Below, in pieces: positions 51,611 through 59,139 of a stretch of 64,000 nt of DNA (position 1 is the stretch's first letter; each line of letters begins with the position of its first letter). Below the pieces are notes generated by a model. That model was not told where the DNA came from. It did not search any database and saw only the letters and a program-made list of their open reading frames with translations. Origin of the DNA: Candidatus Thorarchaeota archaeon (lineage in GTDB: Archaea; Asgardarchaeota; Thorarchaeia; Thorarchaeales; Thorarchaeaceae); NCBI GenBank assembly GCA_011365025.1, contig RDOF01000011.1, forward strand, positions 1 to 64,000, read 5' to 3'. The position numbers were made by a program, and so were the translations under genes.

Positions 51611-53158
51611 CTATCCGCTCCTTCCTCGAAGTCTTGGATTGACAACCCTGTCTGCTGCATGACTGATGAATGCGAAGCCAAGCGTCGTCAGCATTATCAT
51701 CAATCCTGGTGGAATAATCCACCACCAGCGCCCGTTCGAAAGCGCAGCTTTCTTCTCAGCCCAATGAAGAATTATTCCCCAGCTGGGTTGTCCATGGATT
51801 TCAGTAAAGCCGAGGAATGCAATGCCAGCCTCGCTGAGGATTGCTCCAACGATTCCTAATACGACATTCGCAAGTATCAGGGGAAGTGTGTTGGGTAGTA
51901 TATGCTTTGAGAGAATGTACATATCTGAGGCACCAATCGCATGGGCGGCTTCAGTAAGGGGCCGTTCGCGTAATGACAGGGCTTCAGAGCGGACCATCCT
52001 AGCTGTTCCTGTCCAGCTGAGAATCGCGATGACTATAATGATGTTTTGAAGACCTTGCCCGAATAATACCAAGAAAATCAGCATCAGGGGTAGGGTTGGA
52101 AGGCAGAGAAAGACATCAGTGATTCTCATCAGGATACTGTCAGGAAGACCTCCGTAATACCCTGCAAAAAGGCCAACGAAGGTGCCTAGAAATACTGCCA
52201 TTACACTTGCAGTGAATCCGACTATCAGGGAGATTTGGGTCCCCCAAATCACCCGACTAAAAATGTCTCCCCCCTGATGGTTAGTTCCAAGAAGGTGCTC
52301 CCAACTTGGCGGAAGGTACCAGATATCTTGGTTGTTTATGTCTATGTATGACCAGTGGTATGGAGCAATGACGGGAGCTAGAATTCCAATGAGTACAATC
52401 GCGGCAATGAGAAAGAAGCCAACAAGGCCCATCCGGTCCTTATAGAATTGCATCCAGAAGGTTGAGATGCTCCGTCTCATGCCCCAGACCATTTTCAGTG
52501 CTCGCGGCAAAAGAATGAAGAGTGGGATGATGATGAAACAAGCCGAAACTGCTATCCATCCAAAACCAAGTGATGCGAGGACTCTACCAACCGAGTTCAT
52601 CATAATATTGGGGAGTACATCCACTCCTACCACATCTACAGTAAGGAATGATTCAAGAAGTGTCCAAAGTACAACAACTCCGGAAATCCCTGCACGATAG
52701 AGCAGAAGTTGAAAATCGGACCAAGTATCTGATCGCCTAGGAGTCAGGAAGAAGAACATAAAAGCTGCTATAAAGGCGGACGCAAGGTTCACTGTAAGTA
52801 GTAGCAGGTAGACAATGGCTACTTTCAGCAACCGTGTTGCAACCCTTCCAGGCCGTTTCTCATAGAGTGGTTTTCCAAGAACACCAATCCATAGCACTAA
52901 AACAAAGACGATCAAACCTATGATTCTAACCGACAGGCTTGTAACAAGTCCTGCAGCATAATCCAAGCCAGAGATGTCCCCCACGATGAAATTAGTCATT
53001 AAAGACATTGCTGCATCGACTACGATGACCAGCACAATGCACATTAGAATCGCTCCGCCATTTGAAACCAACTTCGCATGGAACGGCACCTCGTGAACCT
53101 CTCGAGCGGCGAACTCTGGATACTCTTTTTCGTCAAATGATTGTAAGTTGTCTGACAT
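51611..53158 (-). CDS. dppC: ABC transporter permease, DppC type, with about 230 extra N-terminal residues
   Basis: 515 residues against about 300 usually. The standard permease begins near 240 (F-Y-K-D-R-M-G-L-V-G-F-F-L), with H-L-L-G-T-N-H-Q-G-G-D-I-F near 290, the coupling segment L-T-E-A-A-H-A-I-G-A near 408 and the ending N-P-R-L-R-G-R. Residues 30-230 add about five transmembrane helices with cytoplasmic loops. The first transporter's DppC also carries extra N-terminal helices, but only four and of different sequence. GAGGCC serves as ribosome binding site before the ATG, 11 bases after DppB. The added domain may help anchor the C-terminally tethered binding proteins; this is inference. 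Confidence 0.92.
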   Translation of the reverse strand: MSDNLQSFDEKEYPEFAAREVHEVPFHAKLVSNGGAILMCIVLVIVVDAAMSLMTNFIVGDISGLDYAAGLVTSLSVRIIGLIVFVLVLWIGVLGKPLYEKRPGRVATRLLKVAIVYLLLLTVNLASAFIAAFMFFFLTPRRSDTWSDFQLLLYRAGISGVVVLWTLLESFLTVDVVGVDVLPNIMMNSVGRVLASLGFGWIAVSACFIIIPLFILLPRALKMVWGMRRSISTFWMQFYKDRMGLVGFFLIAAIVLIGILAPVIAPYHWSYIDINNQDIWYLPPSWEHLLGTNHQGGDIFSRVIWGTQISLIVGFTASVMAVFLGTFVGLFAGYYGGLPDSILMRITDVFLCLPTLPLMLIFLVLFGQGLQNIIIVIAILSWTGTARMVRSEALSLRERPLTEAAHAIGASDMYILSKHILPNTLPLILANVVLGIVGAILSEAGIAFLGFTEIHGQPSWGIILHWAEKKAALSNGRWWWIIPPGLMIMLTTLGFAFISHAADRVVNPRLRGRSG

Positions 53159-53169
53159 TCTTTGGCCTC

Positions 53170-54162
53170 CTAGTATCGAATTCTTGGATCAAGGTAGAGA
53201 TACAATAGATCCGCAACGAAATTCGAAGCCACTGTTATCGTTGCAAGGAATAGGAATATTCCTTGGAGCACAGGGTAGTCATTTGCAAGTACGGCGTCAT
53301 AGGTAAGAAGACCTAAACCTTCCCAGCTAAAAACATACTCCGTTATCATTGCGCCGCTGATAAGATATGGCAGGTTCACTGCAATTACACTGACCATGGG
53401 GAGCATGGCGTTACGCATTGCATGCCGATACAGCATTGTGCGTTCTTTCAACCCTTTCGCCTCAGCAGCAAGCATGTAGTCCTGAGTGAAAACGTCCAGG
53501 ACCGAATCCCGCATGATGAGATAAAACCCTCCTATGAATGAGAGAGTAAGTACGATACAGGGTCCTATCATATGCCAACCATAGTCGAGGATGTAGATCA
53601 GCAGATTAGGATGAATATACCCTCTTGTTATGGTTCCAGCTATTGGTATGAGATTGAATTGAAATCCTAGGAACAGAATCATTAGCAGCCCTATCCAAAA
53701 GACCGGTATTGAATATGTCACCAAGAAAAACACGGTGGAACCGGTATCAGTTTTGGTTCCTCTTCGAGCTGCCGCAATTACTCCGAATACCATTCCGATG
53801 ATTATAGAGAAGATCAGGGCACCTCCCATTAGCACGAATGTGTTTGTGAAGCGCCGGTCAAAAATGGCATCCAATACATCCAAGCCATCCTGATCAAATG
53901 ACTCACCAAACTCGCCACGAAAGAGATTCAAGAGATAGAGCCCATACTGAACAAGTAGAGGTTCATCAAGCCCAAAGGTTTCACGAATCCTAATGACTGT
54001 GTCAGGAGGCATATTTTCCCCGATTAGGGCGGCTGCTGGGTCTCCAGGCATTACTCTAAAAATGAAGAAATTGAGAGTCACGATAAGAAACCAAATCAGG
54101 ATTGTTTGTCCCAAGCGCTGCAGGATGTATCGCTTTGTTCCAATGGACTTCCTCACCGACAT
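53170..54162 (-). CDS. dppB: ABC transporter permease, DppB type (second transporter)
   Basis: 330 residues. R-Y-I-L-Q-R-L-G-Q-T-I-L-I-W opens the first helix; R-V-M-P-G-D-P-A-A and F-G-L-D-E-P-L-L-V-Q-Y-G-L-Y-L follow as in DppB; the coupling segment Y-M-L-A-A-E-A-K-G-L sits near 230 and the end is Y-L-Y-L-D-P-R-I-R-Y. Six transmembrane helices. It lies 132 bases after the second binding-protein gene, across a hairpin terminator, so permease genes are probably made at a lower level than the binding proteins by read-through. Confidence 0.93.
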   Translation of the reverse strand: MSVRKSIGTKRYILQRLGQTILIWFLIVTLNFFIFRVMPGDPAAALIGENMPPDTVIRIRETFGLDEPLLVQYGLYLLNLFRGEFGESFDQDGLDVLDAIFDRRFTNTFVLMGGALIFSIIIGMVFGVIAAARRGTKTDTGSTVFFLVTYSIPVFWIGLLMILFLGFQFNLIPIAGTITRGYIHPNLLIYILDYGWHMIGPCIVLTLSFIGGFYLIMRDSVLDVFTQDYMLAAEAKGLKERTMLYRHAMRNAMLPMVSVIAVNLPYLISGAMITEYVFSWEGLGLLTYDAVLANDYPVLQGIFLFLATITVASNFVADLLYLYLDPRIRY

Positions 54163-54251
54163 TCATCGTCATCTCCGAATAATATTGTCCATTATTTCGT
54201 GCTAAACTGCAATTTAAAGGGTATCGAACTACGCTTCTTGCATGCACTAAC

Positions 54252-54284
54252 AAAAAAAGTAGGAGGGGGTAGCTATTCTACCCC
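54252..54284 (-). terminator. Hairpin plus T7 between binding protein and permease genes
   Basis: GGGGTAG (54266-54272) pairs with CTACCCC (54278-54284) with a five-base loop. On the minus strand the stem is followed by a short TCCTAC and seven T residues (54258-54252). It begins ten bases after the stop of the binding-protein gene and could act as an attenuator for the downstream permease and ATPase genes. Confidence 0.7.
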
Positions 54285-54294
54285 TTTCATTGTA

Positions 54295-56052
54295 CTATTT
54301 CTTCTTCATCACAAAGTAGGTAATTACAATGCCAATCACAAGAGCTCCAGCGCCAATTGCTGCTATCAGTATGAGATCAGGTGCTGCACCAGGCGGTGCT
54401 GCGCCTGGGAACTCCCTGATGCCGTCATTGTCAACATCAACATAGCCTGCAGCGTCAAGAATGTCATTTGCCGTATCTACATCGTATTCGTAGAAGACTC
54501 CCTCAGGGCTGTAGAAGCTTGGGAAGTACTCTGCGGGAATGCTGCTATTGGTTGCTGTACCAAAGCCTAGCCTGCCAATGTTGATTAGAGTCTGCCTGTT
54601 GATTGCGTAGGCTATAGCCCTTCTAACATTGACGTCATCAAGACCAGGAACGGTCATGTTGAAGCCGACAACGTAATCCCATTGTGAGGTGACTCCAGTG
54701 ACCAGGTCAAGCTCTGGGGCATTTAGCACAGTGCTGACATACGGCCCAAAGACCTCATAGCGTTCAGTGTCCGCTGTGCCCTGCCTCATGGCAAGGATCC
54801 TAGCATCCTGACCTCTAACAACGTCGATTCTAACGGTCTCGATGTTTGGCAGTTGCCCAACATATGGATTGTCTGGACCCCACCAGTCATCATTTCTGAC
54901 GACTGTCGTGTACTCAGTGGCAACTCTGTCGCTGAAGACGTACGGCCCCGATCCGATATGATAGTCTGGGTCTGATGGGTCATTCCACCTTTCGTCATCT
55001 GCAGCGACACCGTCATGGGTGTGCTCAGGAAGGATGTACAGCTCTCCAACTGTTTGTAGTGCAAAGGCAAAAGGCTGGTCAAAGTTCATGACGAGGGTAT
55101 TTCCATCGATTTCGGTGTCGGTCATATGCTGCATCAGTGCCCAACCAAGTGCATCTTCTGGTGCATTCTTGTAGTAGTGCATTGTGAAGTTGACATCGTT
55201 AACGGTCAGTGGATTACCATCATGCCATTGAACGCCACTCCTAATGGTGAAGTTTAGCTGAAGCCCATTTGAGGCCGCAGAAAATGATTCCGCCAGCCAA
55301 GGAATGGGATCCAGGTTATTGTCGTAGGAGATTAGGGTGTCGTACACAAGCATGTCATACCAATGTGACCTCTCGCTTCTGTAGAACATCGGATTTAGCT
55401 CACCAATGTCTGAAGGATATGCCATTACGAAGGTGTAGTCACCACTCGTGTAGGTTGTGTCATACATGAAGATCATAGTCTGCGGATTATGTGATGTGAA
55501 GACGCCACCTGGCTTAAGCGTGTAGTTAGTCCATTCCGCTCTGATTGCATGGGTGTCATCTGATAGGAATAGGGGAATATAGGGTATATTCTCTCTAATA
55601 ACTCGCTGTGCCGTTGCTGCGGCCGTGGCCATTGTTGCTGGCGTAGCCGCTAGGAACGCATCAAGGGCCGCGTCAACAGTCGCATTATCCAAACCGTAGC
55701 AGTTGTCACCCCAGTCAATTATGTTCTCGGAATGACAGCGCCACCAGATATGATCTGGGACACTACCATAGCCGTGGCTCATCTCATATACAGCGAATGT
55801 CCTCGGCTCTTGGTAGAGGCCTTCATACATTGGATCGTCGTCCTTTATGACGACGTCAAAATTAATGCCTATATCATCAAGTAGGGTTCTTAGACCCGTG
55901 CCGGTGTCCACTGAAATGTCATCCCAAGAAAGCACCCAACACTCATACGAGAGTTCAGGGGTAACATCAAGGGTTGCCACCGCAGGTACCGCGGCATATG
56001 GGAGGACTAAGAAGACTGCTAGAAACAGGCATGTTAGGTGTTTCTTTTTCAC
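54295..56052 (-). CDS. Substrate-binding protein of SBP_bac_5 family in circularly permuted order, C-terminal anchor
   Basis: 585 residues. Signal peptide 1-27; residues about 33-185 match the part that normally ends SBP_bac_5 proteins: a helix and strand L-R-T-L-L-D-D-I-G-I-N-F-D-V-V, then Y-G-L-D-N-A-T-V-D-A-A-L and A-Q-R-V-I-R-E-N-I-P-Y-I-P-L-F. Residues about 203-550 then match the usual beginning and middle: M-A-Y-P-S-D-I-G-E-L-N-P-M-F, F-T-I-R-S-G-V-Q-W-H-D-G-N-P-L-T, and finally D-V-R-R-A-I-A-Y-A-I-N-R and A-N-D-I-L-D-A-A-G-Y, after which a normal protein would continue into the part found here at the front. It ends with a Pro/Ala linker and one transmembrane helix (about 558-580) plus K-K-K. 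GTG start after GGAGGAG. It should deliver peptides or similar to DppBCDF downstream. Confidence 0.85.
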   Translation of the reverse strand: MKKKHLTCLFLAVFLVLPYAAVPAVATLDVTPELSYECWVLSWDDISVDTGTGLRTLLDDIGINFDVVIKDDDPMYEGLYQEPRTFAVYEMSHGYGSVPDHIWWRCHSENIIDWGDNCYGLDNATVDAALDAFLAATPATMATAAATAQRVIRENIPYIPLFLSDDTHAIRAEWTNYTLKPGGVFTSHNPQTMIFMYDTTYTSGDYTFVMAYPSDIGELNPMFYRSERSHWYDMLVYDTLISYDNNLDPIPWLAESFSAASNGLQLNFTIRSGVQWHDGNPLTVNDVNFTMHYYKNAPEDALGWALMQHMTDTEIDGNTLVMNFDQPFAFALQTVGELYILPEHTHDGVAADDERWNDPSDPDYHIGSGPYVFSDRVATEYTTVVRNDDWWGPDNPYVGQLPNIETVRIDVVRGQDARILAMRQGTADTERYEVFGPYVSTVLNAPELDLVTGVTSQWDYVVGFNMTVPGLDDVNVRRAIAYAINRQTLINIGRLGFGTATNSSIPAEYFPSFYSPEGVFYEYDVDTANDILDAAGYVDVDNDGIREFPGAAPPGAAPDLILIAAIGAGALVIGIVITYFVMKKK

Positions 56053-56236
56053 AGTAGATCTCTCCTCCTGCGATTATTAGGAGATACATACCTCCTAAAC
56101 GCAGAAAACAGATACAACAGTACTGTTAGCTCCTAATGAAGGCTCCGTTCCTTATAGGCATTTCATTTTGAGTAAGTCAGTATTGATTAAATCTTGGCTG
56201 GTTGCCGAACCAGAGCTCGGCAATTGCCGTTAATAC
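56053..56236 (-). repeat. Duplicated 5' region of the first tandem binding-protein gene
   Basis: This stretch matches 58131-58313 closely: the ribosome binding site GGAGGAGAGATCTACT, a leader with ACATACCTCCTAAACGCAG, GGCTCCGTTCC and the TTGCCG element (plus-strand spellings). It shows that the promoter and leader were copied along with the gene. A TATA-like ATTTAATC sits near 56189 on the minus strand. The part 56237-56343 is not shared and has an inverted repeat at 56234-56256. Confidence 0.75.
56202..56229 (-). promoter_or_regulatory. TTGCCG/CGGCAA operator-like element
   Basis: TTGCCGA (56202-56208) pairs with TCGGCAA (56217-56223), and CGGCAATTGCCG (56218-56229) is a perfect palindrome that reuses the second half. 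The same arrangement, base for base, occurs before the other tandem gene at 58279-58306. On the minus strand it lies just upstream of the TATA-like sequence, where archaeal regulators often bind. Confidence 0.55.
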
Positions 56237-56256
56237 TATGAATTCGAATCATAGTA
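56234..56256. promoter_or_regulatory. Inverted repeat in the region between the tandem binding-protein genes
   Basis: TACTATGA (56234-56241) and TCATAGTA (56249-56256) are perfectly complementary around ATTCGAA. It lies next to the TTGCCG element but is absent from the other copy. It could be a second operator or a 3'-end structure of the upstream gene's transcript. Confidence 0.35.
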
Positions 56257-56343
56257 ACATTGTCCAACATAAAAACCAGACCGTAGAGTGAAGCGTATCG
56301 AACTGCCCTTGATGCATTCCGATTTTCAAGTGAGAATGGGAAA

Positions 56344-56360
56344 GGGTAGTATGACTACCC
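56344..56360 (-). terminator. Hairpin after the upstream tandem binding-protein gene
   Basis: GGGTAGT (56344-56350) pairs with ACTACCC (56354-56360) around a three-base loop, 12 bases after the stop. Only TTT follows it on the minus strand, so it would be a weaker terminator than its counterpart at 54252-54284. Confidence 0.45.
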
Positions 56361-56372
56361 CCTTCAATTGAA

Positions 56373-58130
56373 CTACTTTTTCTTCATTAGGAAGTAGGTT
56401 ATGACTACACCTATAACGAGAGCTCCGGCGCCAATGGTAGCTATTAAGAGGAGGTCGGGTGCAACTCCCGGAGGCGCTGCCCCTGGAAACTCCCTGATGC
56501 CGTCATTGTCAACATCAATATAGCCAGCTGCATCGAGAATGCTGTTCGCAATGGTCACATTGTACTCGTAGAAGACTCCTTCTGAGCTGTAATAGGATGG
56601 GAAGAACTCGTGCGGAATGGTGCTGTTTATAGCTGTACCAAAGCCCAATCGGCCGATGTTAATAAGGGTCTCTCGGTCCATGGCATAACACATGGCTCTC
56701 CTGACATCAAGATCATTTAGACCGGGGACAGTCATGTTGAAGCCGACCACGTAGTACCACTGAGAGGTGACTCCGGTGACTAGGTCGAGCTCTGGCGCGT
56801 CAAGCACGGTGCTGACGTATGGTCCAAAGACTTCGTAACGCTCAGTGTCAGCCGTACCTTGCCTCATGGCGAGGATACGAGCGTCCTGAGATCTGATGAC
56901 ATCGATTCTGACTGTTTCAATGTTTGGCAGTTGGCCCACATACGGATTGTCCGGACCCCACCAGTCATCATTTCTGACCACTGTGGTGTACTCCATAGCC
57001 ACTCTGTCGCTAAAGATGTACGGCCCTGAACCAATATGGTTGTCTGGGTCTGAGGGGTCGTTCCACCGTTCGTCATCTGCAGCAATACCAGTATGGGTGT
57101 GCTCAGGAAGAATGTACAGCTCTCCAAGGTAGTTAAGGGCGAATGCAGATGGCTGATTCAAATTCACTACTATGGTATTGCCAACTATTTCAGTGCTTTC
57201 CAAGGTCTGCATAAATGTCCAATAGATTGCGTCCTCAGGAGCGTTCTTGTAGTAGTGCAGTGTGAAGTTGACATCGTTAACGGTCAGTGGATTCCCATCA
57301 TGCCAAAGGGCACCACTCCGAATGGTGAAATTCAACTGAAGCCCATCGTCAGCCACATCGAATGATTCTGCAAGCCATGGGATTGGATTCAGATTATTGT
57401 CGTAGGAGATTAGAGAGTCATACACAAGCATGTCATACCAATGCGATCTCTCACTCCTATAGAACATCGGGTTCAGCTCCCCTATGTCTGAAGGATATGC
57501 CATGACGAACGAGTACTCTCCACCCGTATATGTTGCGTCCTCCATGTAGATCATGGTTTGGGGATTGATTGATGTGAACACGCCGCCAGGTTTCAGGGTG
57601 TAGTTTGTCCATTCGGCCCTGATTGCGTGGGTGTCATCAGAGAGAAACAGTGGTATATACGGGATGTTTTCCATTAGCACACTTTGAACCGTAGCAGACC
57701 TCTCATCAATATTGGCCGGAGTGGCTGCTAAGAAATCATCCAACGCTTGGTCCACGGTTGCATTATCGAGCCCATAGCAGTTGAAGCCCCAATTGACAAT
57801 ATTGTCAGAGTGCGCAGACTCCCAGACATGACTTGGCACACTACCATAGCCATGGCTCATCTCGTATACAGCGAAAGCCCTCGGCTCTTGGTAGATGCCT
57901 TCGTACATTGGATCGTCGTCCTTCATGACGACGTCAAAATTAATACCTATGTCATCTAGTAGAGTTCTTAGGCCCGTGCCGGTGTCCACTGAAATGTCAT
58001 CCCAGGACAGTACCCAGCACTCATACGAGAGTTCAGGGGTAACATCAAGGGTTGCCACTGCGGGCATTGCGGCGTATGGGAGGACTAAGAAGACTGCTAG
58101 AAACAGGCATGTTAGGTGTTTCTTTTTCAC
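56373..58130 (-). CDS. Substrate-binding protein of SBP_bac_5 family in circularly permuted order, tandem paralogue
   Basis: 585 residues from the GTG at 58130, the same length as the neighbour; the frame is open further upstream, but the ribosome binding site GGAGGAG and the exact match to the neighbour's start fix the GTG. The domain order is the same permuted one: signal peptide 1-27, the normally C-terminal segment (about 33-185), then the normally N-terminal and middle parts (about 203-550), then a linker and one transmembrane helix. Differences from the neighbour cluster in the middle of the protein (for example A-L-W-H-D-G for V-Q-W-H-D-G, and Y-W-T-F-M-Q-T-L for G-W-A-L-M-Q-H-M), so the two may prefer different ligands for the same permease. 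Confidence 0.85.
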   Translation of the reverse strand: MKKKHLTCLFLAVFLVLPYAAMPAVATLDVTPELSYECWVLSWDDISVDTGTGLRTLLDDIGINFDVVMKDDDPMYEGIYQEPRAFAVYEMSHGYGSVPSHVWESAHSDNIVNWGFNCYGLDNATVDQALDDFLAATPANIDERSATVQSVLMENIPYIPLFLSDDTHAIRAEWTNYTLKPGGVFTSINPQTMIYMEDATYTGGEYSFVMAYPSDIGELNPMFYRSERSHWYDMLVYDSLISYDNNLNPIPWLAESFDVADDGLQLNFTIRSGALWHDGNPLTVNDVNFTLHYYKNAPEDAIYWTFMQTLESTEIVGNTIVVNLNQPSAFALNYLGELYILPEHTHTGIAADDERWNDPSDPDNHIGSGPYIFSDRVAMEYTTVVRNDDWWGPDNPYVGQLPNIETVRIDVIRSQDARILAMRQGTADTERYEVFGPYVSTVLDAPELDLVTGVTSQWYYVVGFNMTVPGLNDLDVRRAMCYAMDRETLINIGRLGFGTAINSTIPHEFFPSYYSSEGVFYEYNVTIANSILDAAGYIDVDNDGIREFPGAAPPGVAPDLLLIATIGAGALVIGVVITYFLMKKK

Positions 58131-58313
58131 AGTAGATCTCTCCTCCTTTGTTAATGGGAAATACATACCTCCTAAACGCAGAAAACAGATACAACAGTAG
58201 TCTTAGCTCCTAATGAAGGCTCCGTTCCTCGCAGGCATTTCATCTTGAGCAAGTTGATATCGACTATATCTGGGCTTGTTGCCGAACCAGAGCTCGGCAA
58301 TTGCCGTTAATAC
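58131..58313 (-). repeat. Duplicated 5' region of the second tandem binding-protein gene
   Basis: Close copy of 56053-56236. The leader hairpin TTAGGAG/CTCCTAA that can form in the other copy is not conserved here. A TATA-like GATATAG sits near 58267 on the minus strand. The far end of this repeat lies inside the 3' end of the next gene (58264-59031). Confidence 0.75.
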
Positions 58314-59031
58314 TACAAATGCGTGTAAGGCCCGAGGCGTTCTTCAAGGCCGCAGAAAGCGAGGCGGCTCCGGGACTTTCGAGATGGAGATCTCTCTCTT
58401 CGCTGGATTCATTGTCAATGAATACCGCCGACACGGTACCAACATATACTCTCTCTCCCAGGGTGAAGTCCTTCACCATGACCGAGTTTGGAACATTCAT
58501 CACTATTGAAGTCGCCAGCAGTAATCCGTGGTCAGGCTGCCTCCTCTCCATTACAGCCGCATCTTTTCTTAGGCCGCCTGGCGTACGAGGCAGAAGCACA
58601 CCAGCTGCGGCTCTTCTGTCTGCTTGAATCCTGCGAACCTCTGGTTCCAATTCGGCCAGCCTTTCTTGGGCATCTAGCCGTTTCTGAACCAGATTCTGTA
58701 TTAGTTGCAGAAGACCATCTGAATCGGAGGCCTCCTCTTTGAGACCATCGCCTTTGGTGGCAGCAATGGATGCATAATTCGGCCTCCAAAGAAGCAAGTC
58801 TTCATTGGACTCCAGTTCAGGAATCGCGAGCGACTCATCAACCACGGAGGCATTAGACCCTTGTCCCTCCGAGGTTATCCACTCCACGATTCTGAAGGGC
58901 CTCCAGTAAAAGCTCGATATTCTAAGCTCCTCAATTGGTTCCTTCTTCAAAATGCCCTTTGTTCTGATTTTCCCTTCCAGGAACAATGCGATTTTTCCCT
59001 GTCCGATTGTAATTCCTTCAAGGTAGGCCAT
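58264..59031 (-). CDS. Unrecognised protein with central coiled coil
   Basis: 255 residues. The first 55 residues look like beta strands (I-T-I-G-Q-G-K-I-A-L-F-L-E-G-K-I); an acidic linker follows; about 108-150 form a charged helix or coiled coil (L-V-Q-K-R-L-D-A-Q-E-R-L-A-E-L); the remainder is beta-rich (L-G-E-R-V-Y-V-G-T-V-S-A-V-F-I). AAGGA precedes the ATG. The last 15 or so residues are encoded by the duplicated promoter region of the binding-protein gene, so the natural C-terminus may be accidental. No family recognised. Divergent from the M20 dipeptidase. Confidence 0.65.
   Translation of the reverse strand: MAYLEGITIGQGKIALFLEGKIRTKGILKKEPIEELRISSFYWRPFRIVEWITSEGQGSNASVVDESLAIPELESNEDLLLWRPNYASIAATKGDGLKEEASDSDGLLQLIQNLVQKRLDAQERLAELEPEVRRIQADRRAAAGVLLPRTPGGLRKDAAVMERRQPDHGLLLATSIVMNVPNSVMVKDFTLGERVYVGTVSAVFIDNESSEERDLHLESPGAASLSAALKNASGLTRICSINGNCRALVRQQAQI
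58279..58306 (-). promoter_or_regulatory. TTGCCG/CGGCAA operator-like element, second copy
   Basis: TTGCCGA (58279-58285), TCGGCAA (58294-58300) and TTGCCG (58301-58306) repeat the element found at 56202-56229. Here it also encodes the last residues of the upstream gene, which may therefore have been extended into a regulatory region. Confidence 0.55.
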
Positions 59032-59095
59032 GTACGATCATTCCTTCGCTTGGTCTTGGGAATCAGGCAACAGATAAGGTGTTCGCAAATAGTAT

Positions 59096-59103
59096 GATAT
59101 ATC
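59096..59103 (+). promoter_or_regulatory. TATA-box candidate for the M20 peptidase gene
   Basis: GATATATC is centred about 40 bases before the ATG at 59140, so the transcript would begin roughly 14 bases before the gene. No ribosome binding site is seen, which fits a short-leader transcript. Confidence 0.45.
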
Positions 59104-59139
59104 ACCTTCCTCCCACGCATGGCTGTCGTGGTTTAGATA

